64,000 nucleotides of DNA from Dryomyza anilis (taxonomy: Eukaryota; Arthropoda; Insecta; Diptera; Dryomyzidae). Positions 22,985-33,908 of this stretch are shown piece after piece (position 1 is the stretch's first letter; each line of letters starts with the position of its first letter). The translations under genes were made by a program, and so were the position numbers. The notes under the pieces are model-generated. The model was not told where the DNA came from. It did no database searches and saw nothing but the letters and a program-made list of their open reading frames with translations. The stretch is from assembly GCA_951804985.1 (NCBI GenBank), contig OX638135.1, positions 9,129,058 to 9,193,057 of the forward strand. The letters run 5' to 3'.

Positions 22985-23697
22985 TAGATGTCTGTCTCAG
23001 GTATTAGTGTTCGCAAACACAAATGCTAAGAAGGAAGGTAGCGTTAGTGTTTTTCATGTTAGGTTTGTGTTTTCGTAGTTTTCGTATCAAAGAACAGTAC
23101 AGTAAGGTACAGTATGTTAGTGTTTTTTTCGATCTATGGCCAAAAATTCAAAAGCTTTCCAAAAGCTTTGTTTCAAAAAAGCTCTTTGTACTGAAATGTA
23201 ATATTAAATTCCAAAAAATAAATAAATTAATTTAAATTGTTTTTCAAATTTTTATTGAAAAATTAATGTTAGAAACTGAATTTTATTGAACGGCATATAA
23301 TTGGCAGAACAAAAATAAAATGACCACAACCTTGCAAATTTCAATGTTATGAAGCTGCAATTTTAAAAATATATATATGTCCCCAGAGAATCTGCAAGTA
23401 AAGGAAACCAATCGCGAATAAAAATGTTGTTTTCACTGTTACATGAAATCTGAAACAGAAAAACAAGAAATACAAATTGTCACGACCTTTAAAATATAGT
23501 GATCTTTACAGCCTATTGTTCTCTACTAACCGTGGTACCCAACAAAAGTTAATATTCTGCAATATTGGTTTCGTATAGTTTGATTTACTACGCAAAATAT
23601 ACAAAGTTATGTCTGTCACCTATCTGGTATTTAGAATATTATAGTATTGTTATTATAATAACTTTACTATATGTATGTCTTAGGTATTATTGAATCG
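22985..23697. repeat. Second, tandem copy of the TA-flanked TIR element
   Basis: Directly follows copy 1 and matches it in the same order (CAAAAGCTTTCC, GCTCTTTGTACTGAAATGT, GGCAGAACAAAAATA, GAATCTGCAAGTAAAGGAAA, TTAGAATATTATAGTATTG). It ends with a decayed terminus ACTATATGTATGTCTTAGG. The spacing of matching points is about 690 bp once the DINE insert in copy 1 is removed. It lacks the DINE insert and so serves as the empty site. Confidence 0.82.
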
Positions 23698-23944
23698 AAT
23701 ATTAGAGAAATTTCATTGTTATTATTTGAAATGAAAATATAAGTAGAAAATGTATAACAGATGTATCTCTATTGGCAAGTTTGGAGTGAATTATTATGCA
23801 ACACTGCGCATTGTTTTATTATTTTGTAAATTAAAGCCGTCGTTAATTCTGTTTTAAATTTGAGTTTCTTTGAGTTTAAAGTTTCTGGTTTTCTACATGA
23901 CTAAGTAACAGATTAAATAAAAGAATACATTTGGTTTTTTTAAA

Positions 23945-24340
23945 CCGTGTAAGCGAAATTATTTTTACATTTTCTTTAATTTATAACTTAAAAACTTAAC
24001 ATGGTAGAAGAAAAAAATTATATCACAAATAGTTTTTAAAATAGTTAAAGGTTTAAATTTATGAATGTGATATGACGAATTTCCGTATTTTAGTCTTCCA
24101 GCCCACCATCAGCCGTTGGGCACTTTTCTAACATTGTTGATAACGCTAATCCAACTAGCGCTTATTTTACTTCAGTTTTACAATATTTCAATATTTTTCG
24201 AAGAATTGATTTTATTTAATCCAAAAAGTTTAAATCTAGACATTCATTTCAATATTTTTCGAAGAATTTATTTTATTTAATCCAAAAAGTTTAAATCTGG
24301 ACATAGCTCAGGGGAGTTTGGAGGGTTACACATTTTGTAC
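23945..24340. repeat. Direct repeat R1, second copy
   Basis: Same sequence as 19950-20290, with an internal duplication of the CAATATTTTTCGAAGAATT / TTTAAATCTGGACAT part (about 24190-24300). After GGAGGGTTACA the two copies part: the first runs into the 117-bp minisatellite, this one into AT-rich DNA. Confidence 0.85.
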
Positions 24341-26386
24341 AAATTGTATCATTAATACATTTTGTATTTAATTTGTTATTTAAAAAATCCAAGACTCACA
24401 GAAGTCGAACATATTTCAAGCAAAATTAGAGAAAAATGATAATATTTATATACAGTGATGAAGTGGAAAAAGCAAAACAAGCCAGAAAGTTTCGGAAGGA
24501 AGGACATTTTTTAGTTAGAAGACAGAGGCGGCAGATCCTCATGTCAATTTATGTTTATTCAATAAAAAAATATATTTAAAAATATTGGTAACTTTTTTGG
24601 GTAATTCTGGTAGGCAAAATTCATTCCGAGTGGCAACCGTGGTTACATCATTTTGAACAAAATATATAATATTGTTCTATACTGGTTTCAGCAGTCCCTC
24701 GTTCGTTTATTTGGATCTTTAATCAATTTTTTGTTGACATAATCGATTACTTATAACTGAAAACTTGTTAATTTTTTTGTTCATCATAAATCAGAGAATT
24801 TTTAAATGTACGGGATTTTTTCACACACAATATCCGCATTTGAATTTGTAAAAATAATTTCTTTTACCCCCTTTTTTATTATGAAAATATGATATGCCTT
24901 TTCATTTCCAATTCAAAGATAATTTAAAGTCAAATTTGAAATAAAAGTCTACTTTTTTGACAATTTTCATAAATAATAAAACGTCAAGTCAAAAGTACGA
25001 TGTCACTTAATTGCCATCACAAAATCAGTGGCACATACAAAAATATTGAAATGCAAAAATTTTGTGGACTTTTTGAAAATTGTGCAAAATTTTGATATTT
25101 TGTTTTTGCTCATTTTTATGGTAAATAATGTTTTTAAGGGATTTTAAGCATCTACGTAGAATGGTTTCGATTCAAATAATTGATTGCAATCAAATATGTC
25201 TATCTTAGGTCCTTATATTGTAAAATCGCGACATTTTTGTCAAAACATATCGATACCTTCCAGGCAGAACATCGTTACCAACATTTTGGGAATTTTTGTT
25301 TTATTGCAGTTTTGGAAACCTCTCTGTGAAGTTTTTATCGTCTCCTGTTAAATTTGGTTTTTGTTGGTTACCATCTTTTGCCTGTAAGATATCGATATTT
25401 CATTGAGGCACATCCACAGTACTGCACGAAAAAGGTCAAAATATTCAACATTCGTAAGTTTAAGGTTTCGATATTTCATTTAGGCACATCCACAGTACTG
25501 CACGAAAAAGGACAAAATATTCAACATTCAAAGTTTGGTCAATGTTTTAACCAAAAAAAAGAGGCGCATTAAAATTTTTGAAATTTCTATATTTAATGTC
25601 TATCTTAAATTTTCATAATCCCAAAAAACATCACTATATAAAATTTTATCTCTATGAATTGGAATTGCTAAACCAATAGAGACGGTGGTATTACGACTTT
25701 TTTTTATTTATTTAAATTTCCAACTTAAAACCGTCATAACTTTTGCAATAATTAATTCACGCGAACGGAATTCACATGCTATAATATCAGAGAATATCGG
25801 TACAAAACGAAATTAATGTGTCATTAAAAAAAAAAAAAAATTTGTACCCCAAATTCTAAAAAAATGTCTGTTTTTGACCATATAAAAATTGTATATTGAA
25901 GTTGAATAAATTTTTCACAAAACAATGGAAAATTTTTCGCCTGCGTCCCTTTTTTCTTCGAATTACTTTACCAATATTATGAAAATATTTTTATGAAATG
26001 TAAGTACAAATTTTAAATGAAATTGATTGGTTTTATTCAATATTTTCTCAAATTATATAAATTTCGAAAATTTTTCAAAGCCTTTTTCAATTTATTGCTA
26101 GTTTTGCATATGTTGTCAAAAAAGTTTTTATTACGACTAAACCAATTTGTTCGGACCCTAACAAGGAAAATGGACCAACCGGGACCCATCAAAAGTTCTT
26201 GAAGAAAATTCCGTTATAAGATGATCTTACACCCGATATCTCTTACCTAGTTAAGGCATCGTTAGATACCGATTTTCTGAAATAATGACATATGTTCATG
26301 AGTATGGCCAAATAGAAATCTATCTAATCTACCCTCTTTATTATGAAGTTAGCTAAAACCCCTCCCACGAGCAAATCCTGCGCACG
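24340..26386. other. hAT-type element, right interior; no gene
   Basis: AT-rich, without a believable gene. It contains a 76-bp direct duplication at about 25392-25545 (TCGATATTTCATTGAGGCAC, CACAGTACTGCACGAAAAAG). Confidence 0.6.
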
Positions 26387-26400
26387 GGCCTGATTTTGAT

Positions 26401-27029
26401 TATATGTATGTTTGGCATTACAATTAAATAACAACGCTGCCTACTTTTAGCACAGTAACACTCACATTCATACTTTGCATATAGTTCAAAAATTCTTTTT
26501 GGTCGACGAATTGGTTTAAGTACCGCCAATTACTGTTAATACCAGATAGTGGCTGTTTGTTAAATATCCAATTCATCCGTATTTCACTGAACTCAAAATA
26601 GGAACAATAGATGGAAATTAAATTATTAAGTATAAATATAAGATGTGTAACAAAATAAAAAAAAATAAGTTTATAATTATATAATATAAATAAAAAAATG
26701 TAATTTAAAAAAAAGGGAAAAATGAATATTGTGTAAAGATATTAGAACTAAATTTACTTTTTTTACAATAAAAAAAAATGTAAATAAGTTAAAATGTTTT
26801 TCACATTCAAGTGTTTGCAAGCACGCCGAAAATTATTCATCCGGAACATAAATATGTTTGAACGAAAACAAAAATATGTTTGGCTGTTATTATAATAATA
26901 TTTGGCAATGAAATAATACTTTTGTGTGCATAAAGCTTTAAAGATATATGTAATGCCTGCAAAATTATGTTTGGGAGAGCCCTTTTTTTTGCAGCGTGTA
27001 GTTGAAGTTAATCTACAGTAATGTTGCGA
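26401..27029. other. No gene recognised
   Basis: AT-rich spacer between the hAT-type element and the BEL/Pao remnant. Words such as AACATAAATATGTTTGAACG recur in looser form near 50320. No coding similarity. Confidence 0.5.
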
Positions 27030-27820
27030 CCTTCTTATCGATATACATTACGTGATGCTTGAGCTAGTCGCATCATCCTAAATCGTCGCATTTCGGCCAC
27101 GCACTGACGTCAGGAATCCAAAGGGGTCGAGAGGGGTTTAAGTGGCGCGACTTCTGACTTCGCTGCGAGGACGGTGACCACAACTCGATCGCAAAATTGT
27201 ACACGCAATTAGCATACATCGGTGTACGCGAATTCTCCAGCGTCTACAAAGGTGTGTTGCTGAATATCGGTTGCATCGGTTGCAAATTCTACAGATGATA
27301 TCAGTGGCACGACAGCTTTCCATTAATTTCATTGTAGACATAGGGCATCTGTTAACTCATCATCCCAGCCAATGTCGGTGCGGCAGACCGCCTGCAAAAT
27401 ATTTTCATGCCTGTTGTGTAGTATCACAGAAGCCTAGAGGATCGAATATGGACATGAGCATCTGTAGTGTTTCGCGTTTTGTTGGTACCAAATTATCTGC
27501 TAATCGCGGCGTAGCCTAGCAAATATGAAAATATACTTGAAGACGTCTTTATTAGGGTCCCAAGTATTTTTTCATTGGAGCCTAGCTCGACAGGTAATTG
27601 GCTATCCGCATTATGATCACTTAGTTGCGAAAGAACAAACGTAGGACTCGTATACCTTTTACGTATATTGAAGCCGGCTGCTGCGTGTATATGCTTTATC
27701 TGCTGTGCTAAATCCAATGCTTCCTATTTGCTATCTACGCTGTCAATTAGATTATCCGCATAATGGTGTTTTTGTATAGCGAGGATATTGACTTTTATAT
27801 AGCATTTTTATCGCGAACGT
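27030..27820 (-). pseudogene. BEL/Pao retrotransposon pol remnant (RT end to RNase H)
   Basis: Minus strand. About 27785-27718 encodes HYADNLIDSVDS, then a stop, then EALDLAQQI (the RT catalytic YVDD of the family has become YADN). The following frame has HIHAAAGFNIRK, the usual GGFxLRKW-like stretch of BEL/Pao, and after a gap MSIFDPLGF. At about 27260-27110 another frame has QHTFVDAGEFAY and LAAKSEVAPLKPLS, typical of BEL/Pao RNase H. Several stops and frameshifts make it non-functional. No LTRs are recognised; gag, protease and integrase are absent here. Confidence 0.85.
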
Positions 27821-28379
27821 AGTGCGCGCAGGAAATTCCAAACGTTAATGCGTCAATGCTTTTATGGGAGACGGACGTGTCGTGTCGTTCCCTTGTCTTT
27901 AAACGTATTCCGTCCGTCGTTTTAAATGTTTAATTGTCGAAATGTTTAGTCAAATGTGCCGCCAAATAACACCAACAAACAAATAACAAATTAAAAACCA
28001 ATATCATAAAACTACAATCGTCGTGGACAAATTTAACATTATTAAAAACACCGTGCGACAGTACTTTGCACACTTTAAAAAATCGATATGTACGTAAAAC
28101 TAGAGACCAATCCAAGGATATGTGCGTTCACCATTTTTCTGGATCAATTCGTTTGCGGTTTTAAATTGCATTTAAAATGCAAGTGTGTTCCTTATTTTGA
28201 AATAATTTCAAAAAATATATTTTTGTGTCACTTTCAAACACAATTGAATCAATCTTGTACCAGAAGCCCCCTTGATCATGAATTCCAAAACCGCTTCGCG
28301 ATATCAATTCGCATCCGGGTTTTACTTGCATTTGAAGTGCAACTGCATATCACTTTTTAATATTTAGAAAAATTTATAT

Positions 28380-29207
28380 TATTACGAAAATTCAGTCTAC
28401 AGAATACTTTTCTACGAGTTCGTATCACTGGATTGTGTACAAAATAAAAACGCACTAATATTTGGTTTTAACTAGTATTATTTCAACTGGTATTAATTAA
28501 CTTTATTTATTTAAATAACAGTAGCCGCGGTAGCTCAGTGGTTAGTGCGTTGGACTGCGAGCCGAAAGGTCCCCGGTTCAAGCCTGGACTGGGGCTAACA
28601 ACATCTTTTCATAGAAACATTTTTCTATACCGCGCTACCTCTCGTCAGTAAATGGCAAACCTACGAGAGTAAAACCATTGCCTATGAAAAAGCTCTCACC
28701 CGCCGTTCGGATTCGGCAATAAACTGTAGGTCCCACCACTTTGAGTACAAATATAACACGCACAGCTCAAAATGGTGAGAGAGCTCGGCCGAAGTTCTAT
28801 ACAGAACTGTAGCGCCAAACTATTATTATTATTATTTAAATAACAACTTAAAGAATAATCACTTATATCAACTGCTGAATCTATACAATTAAACTTAACA
28901 ATGTTCACTCACGAGACGCACTAGTTCACTATCAAATCACAACTGAAGTACAGTGCCTCAGATGCGCGACCTTATATACTGCAGGAATCAGTTCGACACG
29001 TTTCGACAAGCTTCGACTTGTTTCGAGAACCTTCTACTCGTTTCGTGAATGACGCATGCTATTGGCATCTCATTCGCACTCATATGTTTTAATGTGCTGA
29101 TCTTCCATCTCTTTCTCGCACATTGCTTAGTGCGCTGAATTGTCTTGCGTCTCATTTATTATTGTTGATTGCTTGCACAGTGGAGCAAATTACCTCTTTT
29201 CGTAACA
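28380..29207 (-). mobile_element. 3' LTR of gypsy-type element, with SINE inside
   Basis: The LTR, read on the minus strand, begins TGTTACGAAAAGAGGTAATT and ends GAATTTTCGTAATA. The tips are imperfect inverted repeats of 11 bp. Removing the SINE and its duplication leaves about 503 bp. It pairs with 33909-34444. Immediately inside lies a purine-rich tract (AGGTGGAGGGCAG, minus strand, 29208-29220), the likely primer for plus-strand synthesis. Confidence 0.88.
28521..28833 (+). mobile_element. tRNA-derived SINE inserted in the LTR
   Basis: 313 bp. Box A TAGCTCAGTGG at 28531-28541 and box B GGTTCAAGCCT at 28575-28585 form a polymerase III promoter within a tRNA-like head; the anticodon-loop-like part reads CTGCGAG. 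The 3' end is AGCGCCAAACTATTATT. A 12-bp target duplication ATTTAAATAACA flanks it (28509-28520; 28834-28845). The other LTR (about 34037-34050) has one copy of that 12-mer and no SINE, proving the boundaries and showing that the SINE came after the gypsy element. Confidence 0.95.
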
Positions 29208-29218
29208 CTGCCCTCCAC

Positions 29219-30154
29219 CTAAATCTGTTCGTCCCGAACAGAGGTTAATCTTCTCTCTCTATACGGCGCCAACCTTTCTAAATGTACCACTTTCATTTTT
29301 CTTCTAACGCCCGCAGTATTCTGAATCCGATGCACTACATCATTAATTCTTTTAATTATCTTATATGGTCCTTCCCAGTGTGTTTGTAGCATAGGGGATA
29401 AGCCTTTCTTCCTTTGTGGGTTATAGAGCAAAACAAGCTCTCTTTCCGTAAATCCCTCTGAATTTGTGCGCAAGTCGTATCTGGCCTTCATCTTATCACT
29501 CGCAAATTGTGTACGCTGTCTTACAAATTGATGCACTTCGTTCATTTCTTCACTTTTTATGGAAACATAATTGCGTATAGGAATTCCAGCTGAAGGACTC
29601 GCACCAAACTTTAAATCCGCAGGTAATCTTAAATCTGTTCCAAAAACAATTTTAGATGGTGAAGCTGCTGTGGTATCATGAACCGCCGTTCGATAAGCCA
29701 TGAGGAATAGTGGTATGTGTGTATCCCAATCTTTTTGATTTTTATCAACCACTTTTCTGAGATACTCTTCCAAAGTCCGATTGAATCTCTCCACCATGCC
29801 GTCTGATTGCGGGTGCAAAGGCGTCGTTCGTGTTTTGTGTATGTTGAGGACTATGCATACTTCTTTAAATACATCAGACTCGAAATTTCTTCCTTGATCT
29901 GAATGCAATTCTAACGGTAATCCAAAACGGCTTACCCAGTTGTTAACTAATGCCTCCGCAACTGTTGCGGCTTCTTGATTCGGCATGGGATACACTTCGG
30001 GCCACTTGCTGAAGTAGTCGATGACGACAAGGACATACTTATTACCCGCATCACTGATTGGAAACGGCCCGGCGACATCCATGGCAATACGCTCCAATGG
30101 TGCTCCCACGTTGTACTGATGCATCCGGAGTCCATTTTTCATCGGGCAAAACAT
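29219..30154 (-). pseudogene. Gypsy-type integrase, catalytic core and C-terminal part
   Basis: About 311 codons on the minus strand, without internal stops. The integrase joins cDNA into the genome. The catalytic triad is visible: first Asp in AMDVAGPF, second in HSDQGRNF, Glu in GMVERFNRT. A C-terminal GPY/F-type module follows (HWEGPYKI, KVVHLERLAPY). The N-terminal HHCC zinc domain is missing: the frame from RNase H ends at 30173 and this one starts abruptly at MFCPMKNG, so some 300 bp joining them has probably been lost. The stop codon abuts the purine tract before the 3' LTR. Confidence 0.9.
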
Positions 30155-30172
30155 TTAGCAAACGAATGTCAA

Positions 30173-32420
30173 TTATGTTTTTTGTCCTTCCGCTCTTGAA
30201 CAATGTCTGCATTCTAGTTTACATGGGCGTCGTAACAGAGCATCTGCATTTCCATGATGACCTCCTTTACGATGTTCTATGGTGAAATCGTAGCTCTGTA
30301 AGCGTTCTATCCAACGCGCAATTTGACCTTCTGGGTCTTTGAACTGAAGTAACCATCTCAGTGCAGCGTGATCGGTTCTCAAGTGAAACTGTTGTCCGTA
30401 CAGGTATTTGTGAAAATTTTTCACACTTTCGATTACAGCAAGAGGCTCCCTCCTGGTGACACAGTAATTTCGCTCGGGTTTGGACAAGGTTTTACTGTAG
30501 TATGCGATCACTTTTTCTTGTCCATTGATTACTTGAGAGAGAACTCCGCCGATTCCGTATCCACTCGCATCCGTATCAAGTATAAATTTCTCACCTGGGA
30601 TTGGATACGCAAGAATTGGTGCCGAGCACAGCAGACCTTTTAATTTTAAAAACGCCCTTTCTTGATCATTGCCCCATTGAAATGCGCGGTTCTTTCTTGT
30701 CAACTCGTGAAGACTGCTAGCAACATTGGCAAAACCTGGAACAAATCGCCTGTAGTATGTACATATCCCCAAGAAACTTCGTAGGTCATGTAGGTTTTGC
30801 AGTCTGGGTCACTCCTTTACTGCAACTATTTTATCTTCATCGGTATGCACTCCTTCCGTGGTAACTCGATGACCCAGATACTTGAGTTCTTTCTTGAAAA
30901 GTGAGCATTTCTTTGGGCTAAGTTGTAGACCCGCACTTTTCAATCGAAGGAATACTTCCTCTAGATTTCTTAGATGTTCGTTGAAATCCTTGCTCATAAC
31001 AATTATGTCATCAAGGTATACTAGGCATGTTTTCCAGTGTAAACCTTTTAATACGTGCTCCATTAACCGCTCGAATGTTGCTGGGGCATTGCATAGCCCA
31101 AACGGCATTACCAAAAATTGCCATAGTCCATCTCCAGTACTGAACGCAGTCTTCTCTCGATCTTTCTTATCGATTTCCACTTGCCAGTAACCGCTTTGCA
31201 AGTCCAACGTTGAAAACCACTTAGCATTAGATAGTGTATCCAAGGTGTCATCGATTCTAGGCAGCGGATAACTATCTTTCTTGGTGACATCATTAAGTTT
31301 TCGGTAATCAACGCAGAACCGAGTACTACCGTCCTTCTTTTTCACCAATACTACTGGTGAACTCCATGGACTCTCAGATGGTTCCACCACGCCATTTGTG
31401 TGCATTTCTTTAACCAAATGTGATACTTCGTCTTTTTTCGCAAGTGGTACCCTTCTTGGTGCTTGACGAATGGGGTTAGAATCAGCAGTGTCTATTCGAT
31501 GTTTTACAATGGAAGTTCTGCCATCCTTTTGGCCCTTTTCAGCAAATATACACCGATATTTGTCAATTAGCTGTTGCACTTGACTCTTTTCTTTGGCAGC
31601 CAAATCCTTCGTCCACTCATTTATAAACTTGTGAGTAGATTGTTTGTTTACTTGCGGTGTGACATAGTCATTTGATGTATTTGACTCGCAATTTATAATC
31701 GCTGACGCCTCTTAACACTGGCCTACCACTGTTCCCTTTTTGATTAATTTTGACGAGTTTTCCAAATTGAGAACTCTTATAGGTACAATTCTGTCTTTCT
31801 CCGCCTCAACAAGTGTTCTTCTTACCACTATGTTACTTTTATACAGCTCTTCGTTTGCTTCAATAACCCACAACTTGCTTATCCCACAATCTCCATTTAA
31901 TTTCGCCCAAACAATTGCTTCTGAATTAGGTGGTATTTTTCTATTTTTATAAGCAGTAACTTGTTTCATTTTCGGGCTCTGGTCACAATCAATATTTAGT
32001 TGGATCTCCGTGTTGGCATAATACAAAATTTTTCTTTTTAAATCAAGTGTGAAACCGTTCTTTATCATGAAGTCCATGCCAAGTATTATTTCGTCAACTA
32101 TTTCTGCCACAATAAAATCATGCTTAACTGTCGTAGTGCCAATAGTGATTTCCTTGGTAATTTTTCCTCTGATTGGAGCCTCTTCACCTGTCGCTGTTTG
32201 CAATCTTATTCCTACAAGCGGCTCTACTTTATCCTTAACAAGGTTACTTCTTATTATTGAGTGTGAAGCTCCCGTATCCAATGTTACCATATATGCTGTA
32301 AAATCAATGAGTCCTTCGACAGTTAAGCTATTTGGCTTTCGAGCAATTTGTGAAATGAATATTCTGGGGCAATCGGTTATGGGAGTCAGATCGTGCCCCG
32401 CAGAACTGACTCGTTTTAGT
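30173..32420 (-). pseudogene. Gypsy-type pol: protease, reverse transcriptase, RNase H
   Basis: Minus strand, one frame broken by stops. Protease: LDTGASHSII (active-site DTG) and IILGMDF, about 32290-31712. A TAA at 31712-31714 separates it from reverse transcriptase, which has SPVVLVKKKDGS, LDLQSGYWQV, MPFGLCNAPATF and the catalytic YLDD (LVYLDDIIVM). A TGA at 30809-30811 follows, then FLGICTYYRRFVPGF and RNase H (ILDTDASGYGIG, IEHRKGGHHGNADALLRR). The frame stays the same across both stops, so the original was continuous. Protease lies in a different frame from gag and overlaps its end, as expected for frameshifted gag-pol. Confidence 0.93.
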
Positions 32421-33878
32421 TTAAAGATTGATTAAAATTTACGTTATTTTGGACATGATCCTGGGTTTCTTCATGTCGGGGTTCATTTGCAAATGGATTC
32501 ATTGAGCGCTTGCGTTTTTTACGACTATCACGTGCCATATGCCCATATGTATCACAGTTGTAGCATTTACCTTTAAATTGGGTGTCTCGGTTGGCAGCAG
32601 TGTAATCTGGTTTAGCTCCACTTTTTAACGCTTGGCAAATTACCTGAAGTAGGTCTTCATTCTCCACATCTAGTTTACGGACCTTTGGCGCTGGGCGGCA
32701 CAACGTAGTTGCTGTCTCCTGTGTTAGCGCTGTGGTTACAGTTTCCGTAAATGTCACTTTCGACATTGTCACTGTGGCACGTCTTGTTTCCGGATCACGT
32801 ATGCCGTCAACGAAGGCTTCGATCTTGCACTTTTCTATGAAATCACTCGTTGAATCTGCATACGACAAATGCGCAAGCCCCTCGACGTCCGCTGCATACG
32901 CCTGCAATGTTTCACCATTTCTTTGCATTCGGCACTTTAGTTCCATTCTGTAGATTTGCTTCATGTGATCACTGCCATTTTTTCTCTGCAGTGCAGCCAT
33001 AACCGCTAAATAACTGTTTCGATCACTTTCTGGAACAGTCTGCAATACTTCGGCTGCGCCTCCTTTAAGCGCCACGATAAGTGCGGCTACGCTGTCCTCA
33101 TTATTTCATCGATTACTTACAGCCGTGGTCTCAAATTGCAGCTTGAAATTGTTGAATGCTGTGGTTCCATCATAAATCGGCGATTTTAGCCTCGTACCAG
33201 TAACAACATGCTGTGTAGGTCCACTTGTCTGTAGTAAACTGACATCTTCTTGTATTTTCTGTAGCTTTTTGTCGAAACCATTTTCCAACTTTTCAAATTT
33301 GTCAACAATGTCCACTACAATGTCATTTACATGTGCCTCAAGTTCGTTTACTTTGCCATGGAGTGTATTGAAACTTCCAGAAGCTGCTTAGAATGTTCCT
33401 GCATCTGTTGCTCAATTTTTACTTGATGTTGGTTTGAATTCTCTATAAGTTTCTGTTCCATTCTGGTCGAATTTTCTTGGAGCTGTTTTGAATTTTCTAG
33501 AAGTTTCTGTTCCATTCTGCTGGAATTTTCTTGAAGTTTCTGTTCCATTCTGGTTGAATTTTCTTGGAGCTGTTTTGAATTTTCTAGAAGTTTCTGTTCC
33601 ATCTTGATGGAATTTTCTTGAAGCTGTTGTTGTATTGTTCCGAGCAACTGGCTCATCTCAAAACTTTGGGACTGTACTTTTTGCTCCGTGTCCACACTTT
33701 TCGATGACGCTATTGCAGCTTCCACTTCAAACTCGTGCTCTGCGAGGTCAATGCCTTGGTTCTCTAATTCTTCCATTAGGCGCTTTTGTAGCTCTACTTT
33801 CGTACATACAGTTGGAAGATTATGAATCGCCAGCTCCTTCTTAAGCTGGTCGACTTTAAGTTGTTCGAATGTAACCAT
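32416..33878 (-). pseudogene. Gypsy-type gag with SAP-like N-terminus
   Basis: Minus strand. The ATG at 33878 starts 29 bases after the LTR. The first ~45 residues (QLKVDQLKKEL, VELQKRLMEEL) look like a SAP motif, a short DNA-binding helix pair, unusual for gag. Then follows a coiled-coil-like run of ENS(K/T)QLQ / RMEQKLQENS repeats. A frameshift near 33345 and a TGA at 33106-33108 break it; the capsid-like part follows from 33075 (KQIYRMELKCRMQ, IEAFVDGIRDPE). The zinc knuckle CYNCDTYGHMARDS has Ser in place of the last Cys. These defects mean no functional Gag from this copy. Confidence 0.88.
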
Positions 33879-33891
33879 TTTGTATCACAAT

Positions 33892-33907
33892 CCCACTTCT
33901 GATACCA
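33892..33907 (-). promoter_or_regulatory. Primer-binding site, tRNA-Leu-like
   Basis: TGGTATCAGAAGTGGG on the minus strand, one base after the 5' LTR. As recalled, insect tRNA-Leu would give TGGTGTCAGAAGTGGG, one mismatch. Leu priming is known in some Ty3/gypsy lineages (mdg3/blastopia-like); assignment is tentative. Confidence 0.7.
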
Positions 33908-33908
33908 A

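Larger units (their letters stand above)
20822..22999. mobile_element. TA-flanked TIR element, copy 1, split by a DINE element
   Basis: Ends are CCTGAGACAGACATCTAGT and its exact inverted copy ACTAGATGTCTGTCTCAGG (19 bp, perfect), both bordered by TA. The 5' end holds a second inverted copy of the terminus (AATACTAGATGTGTGTCTC at about 20860). Body markers are CAAAAGCTTTCC, GCTCTTTGTACTGAAATGT, ATTGGCAGCACAAAAATA and GATCTGCAAGTAAAGGAAA. About 1.47 kb of DINE-like sequence (21211-22679) is inserted, leaving a ~0.7-kb element. No coding capacity is seen. Confidence 0.8.
18695..26392. mobile_element. 7.7-kb hAT-type element with nested insertions
   Basis: Left end CAGGGCCGTGCGCA; right end, read inverted, CAGGCCCGTGCGCA, one mismatch in 14. 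Both sides carry the perfect 8-bp target duplication ATTTTGAT (18687-18694 and 26393-26400). CAGGG-type ends and 8-bp duplications are hallmarks of hAT transposons. No hAT transposase is recognisable. The interior is AT-rich, with a 117-bp minisatellite, a doubled TIR element and a DINE copy. Without the nested inserts the element is roughly 5 kb or less. Confidence 0.85.

Noticed and set aside
18317..26995. Large TIR element with CACGGATAAAA / GCAGCGTG ends around the hAT-type element
   Set aside because: Ends agree for only a few bases, the second copy at 48551 has different flanks, and no target duplication is convincing.
28521..28591. Apparent tRNA gene
   Set aside because: The tRNA-like sequence is the head of a SINE: it has target duplications, a 3' body and further copies, and the acceptor stem does not pair properly.
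33348..33878. Host coiled-coil SAP protein gene
   Set aside because: It directly follows an LTR and primer-binding site and leads into capsid, knuckle and pol sequence, so it is gag of the retrotransposon.
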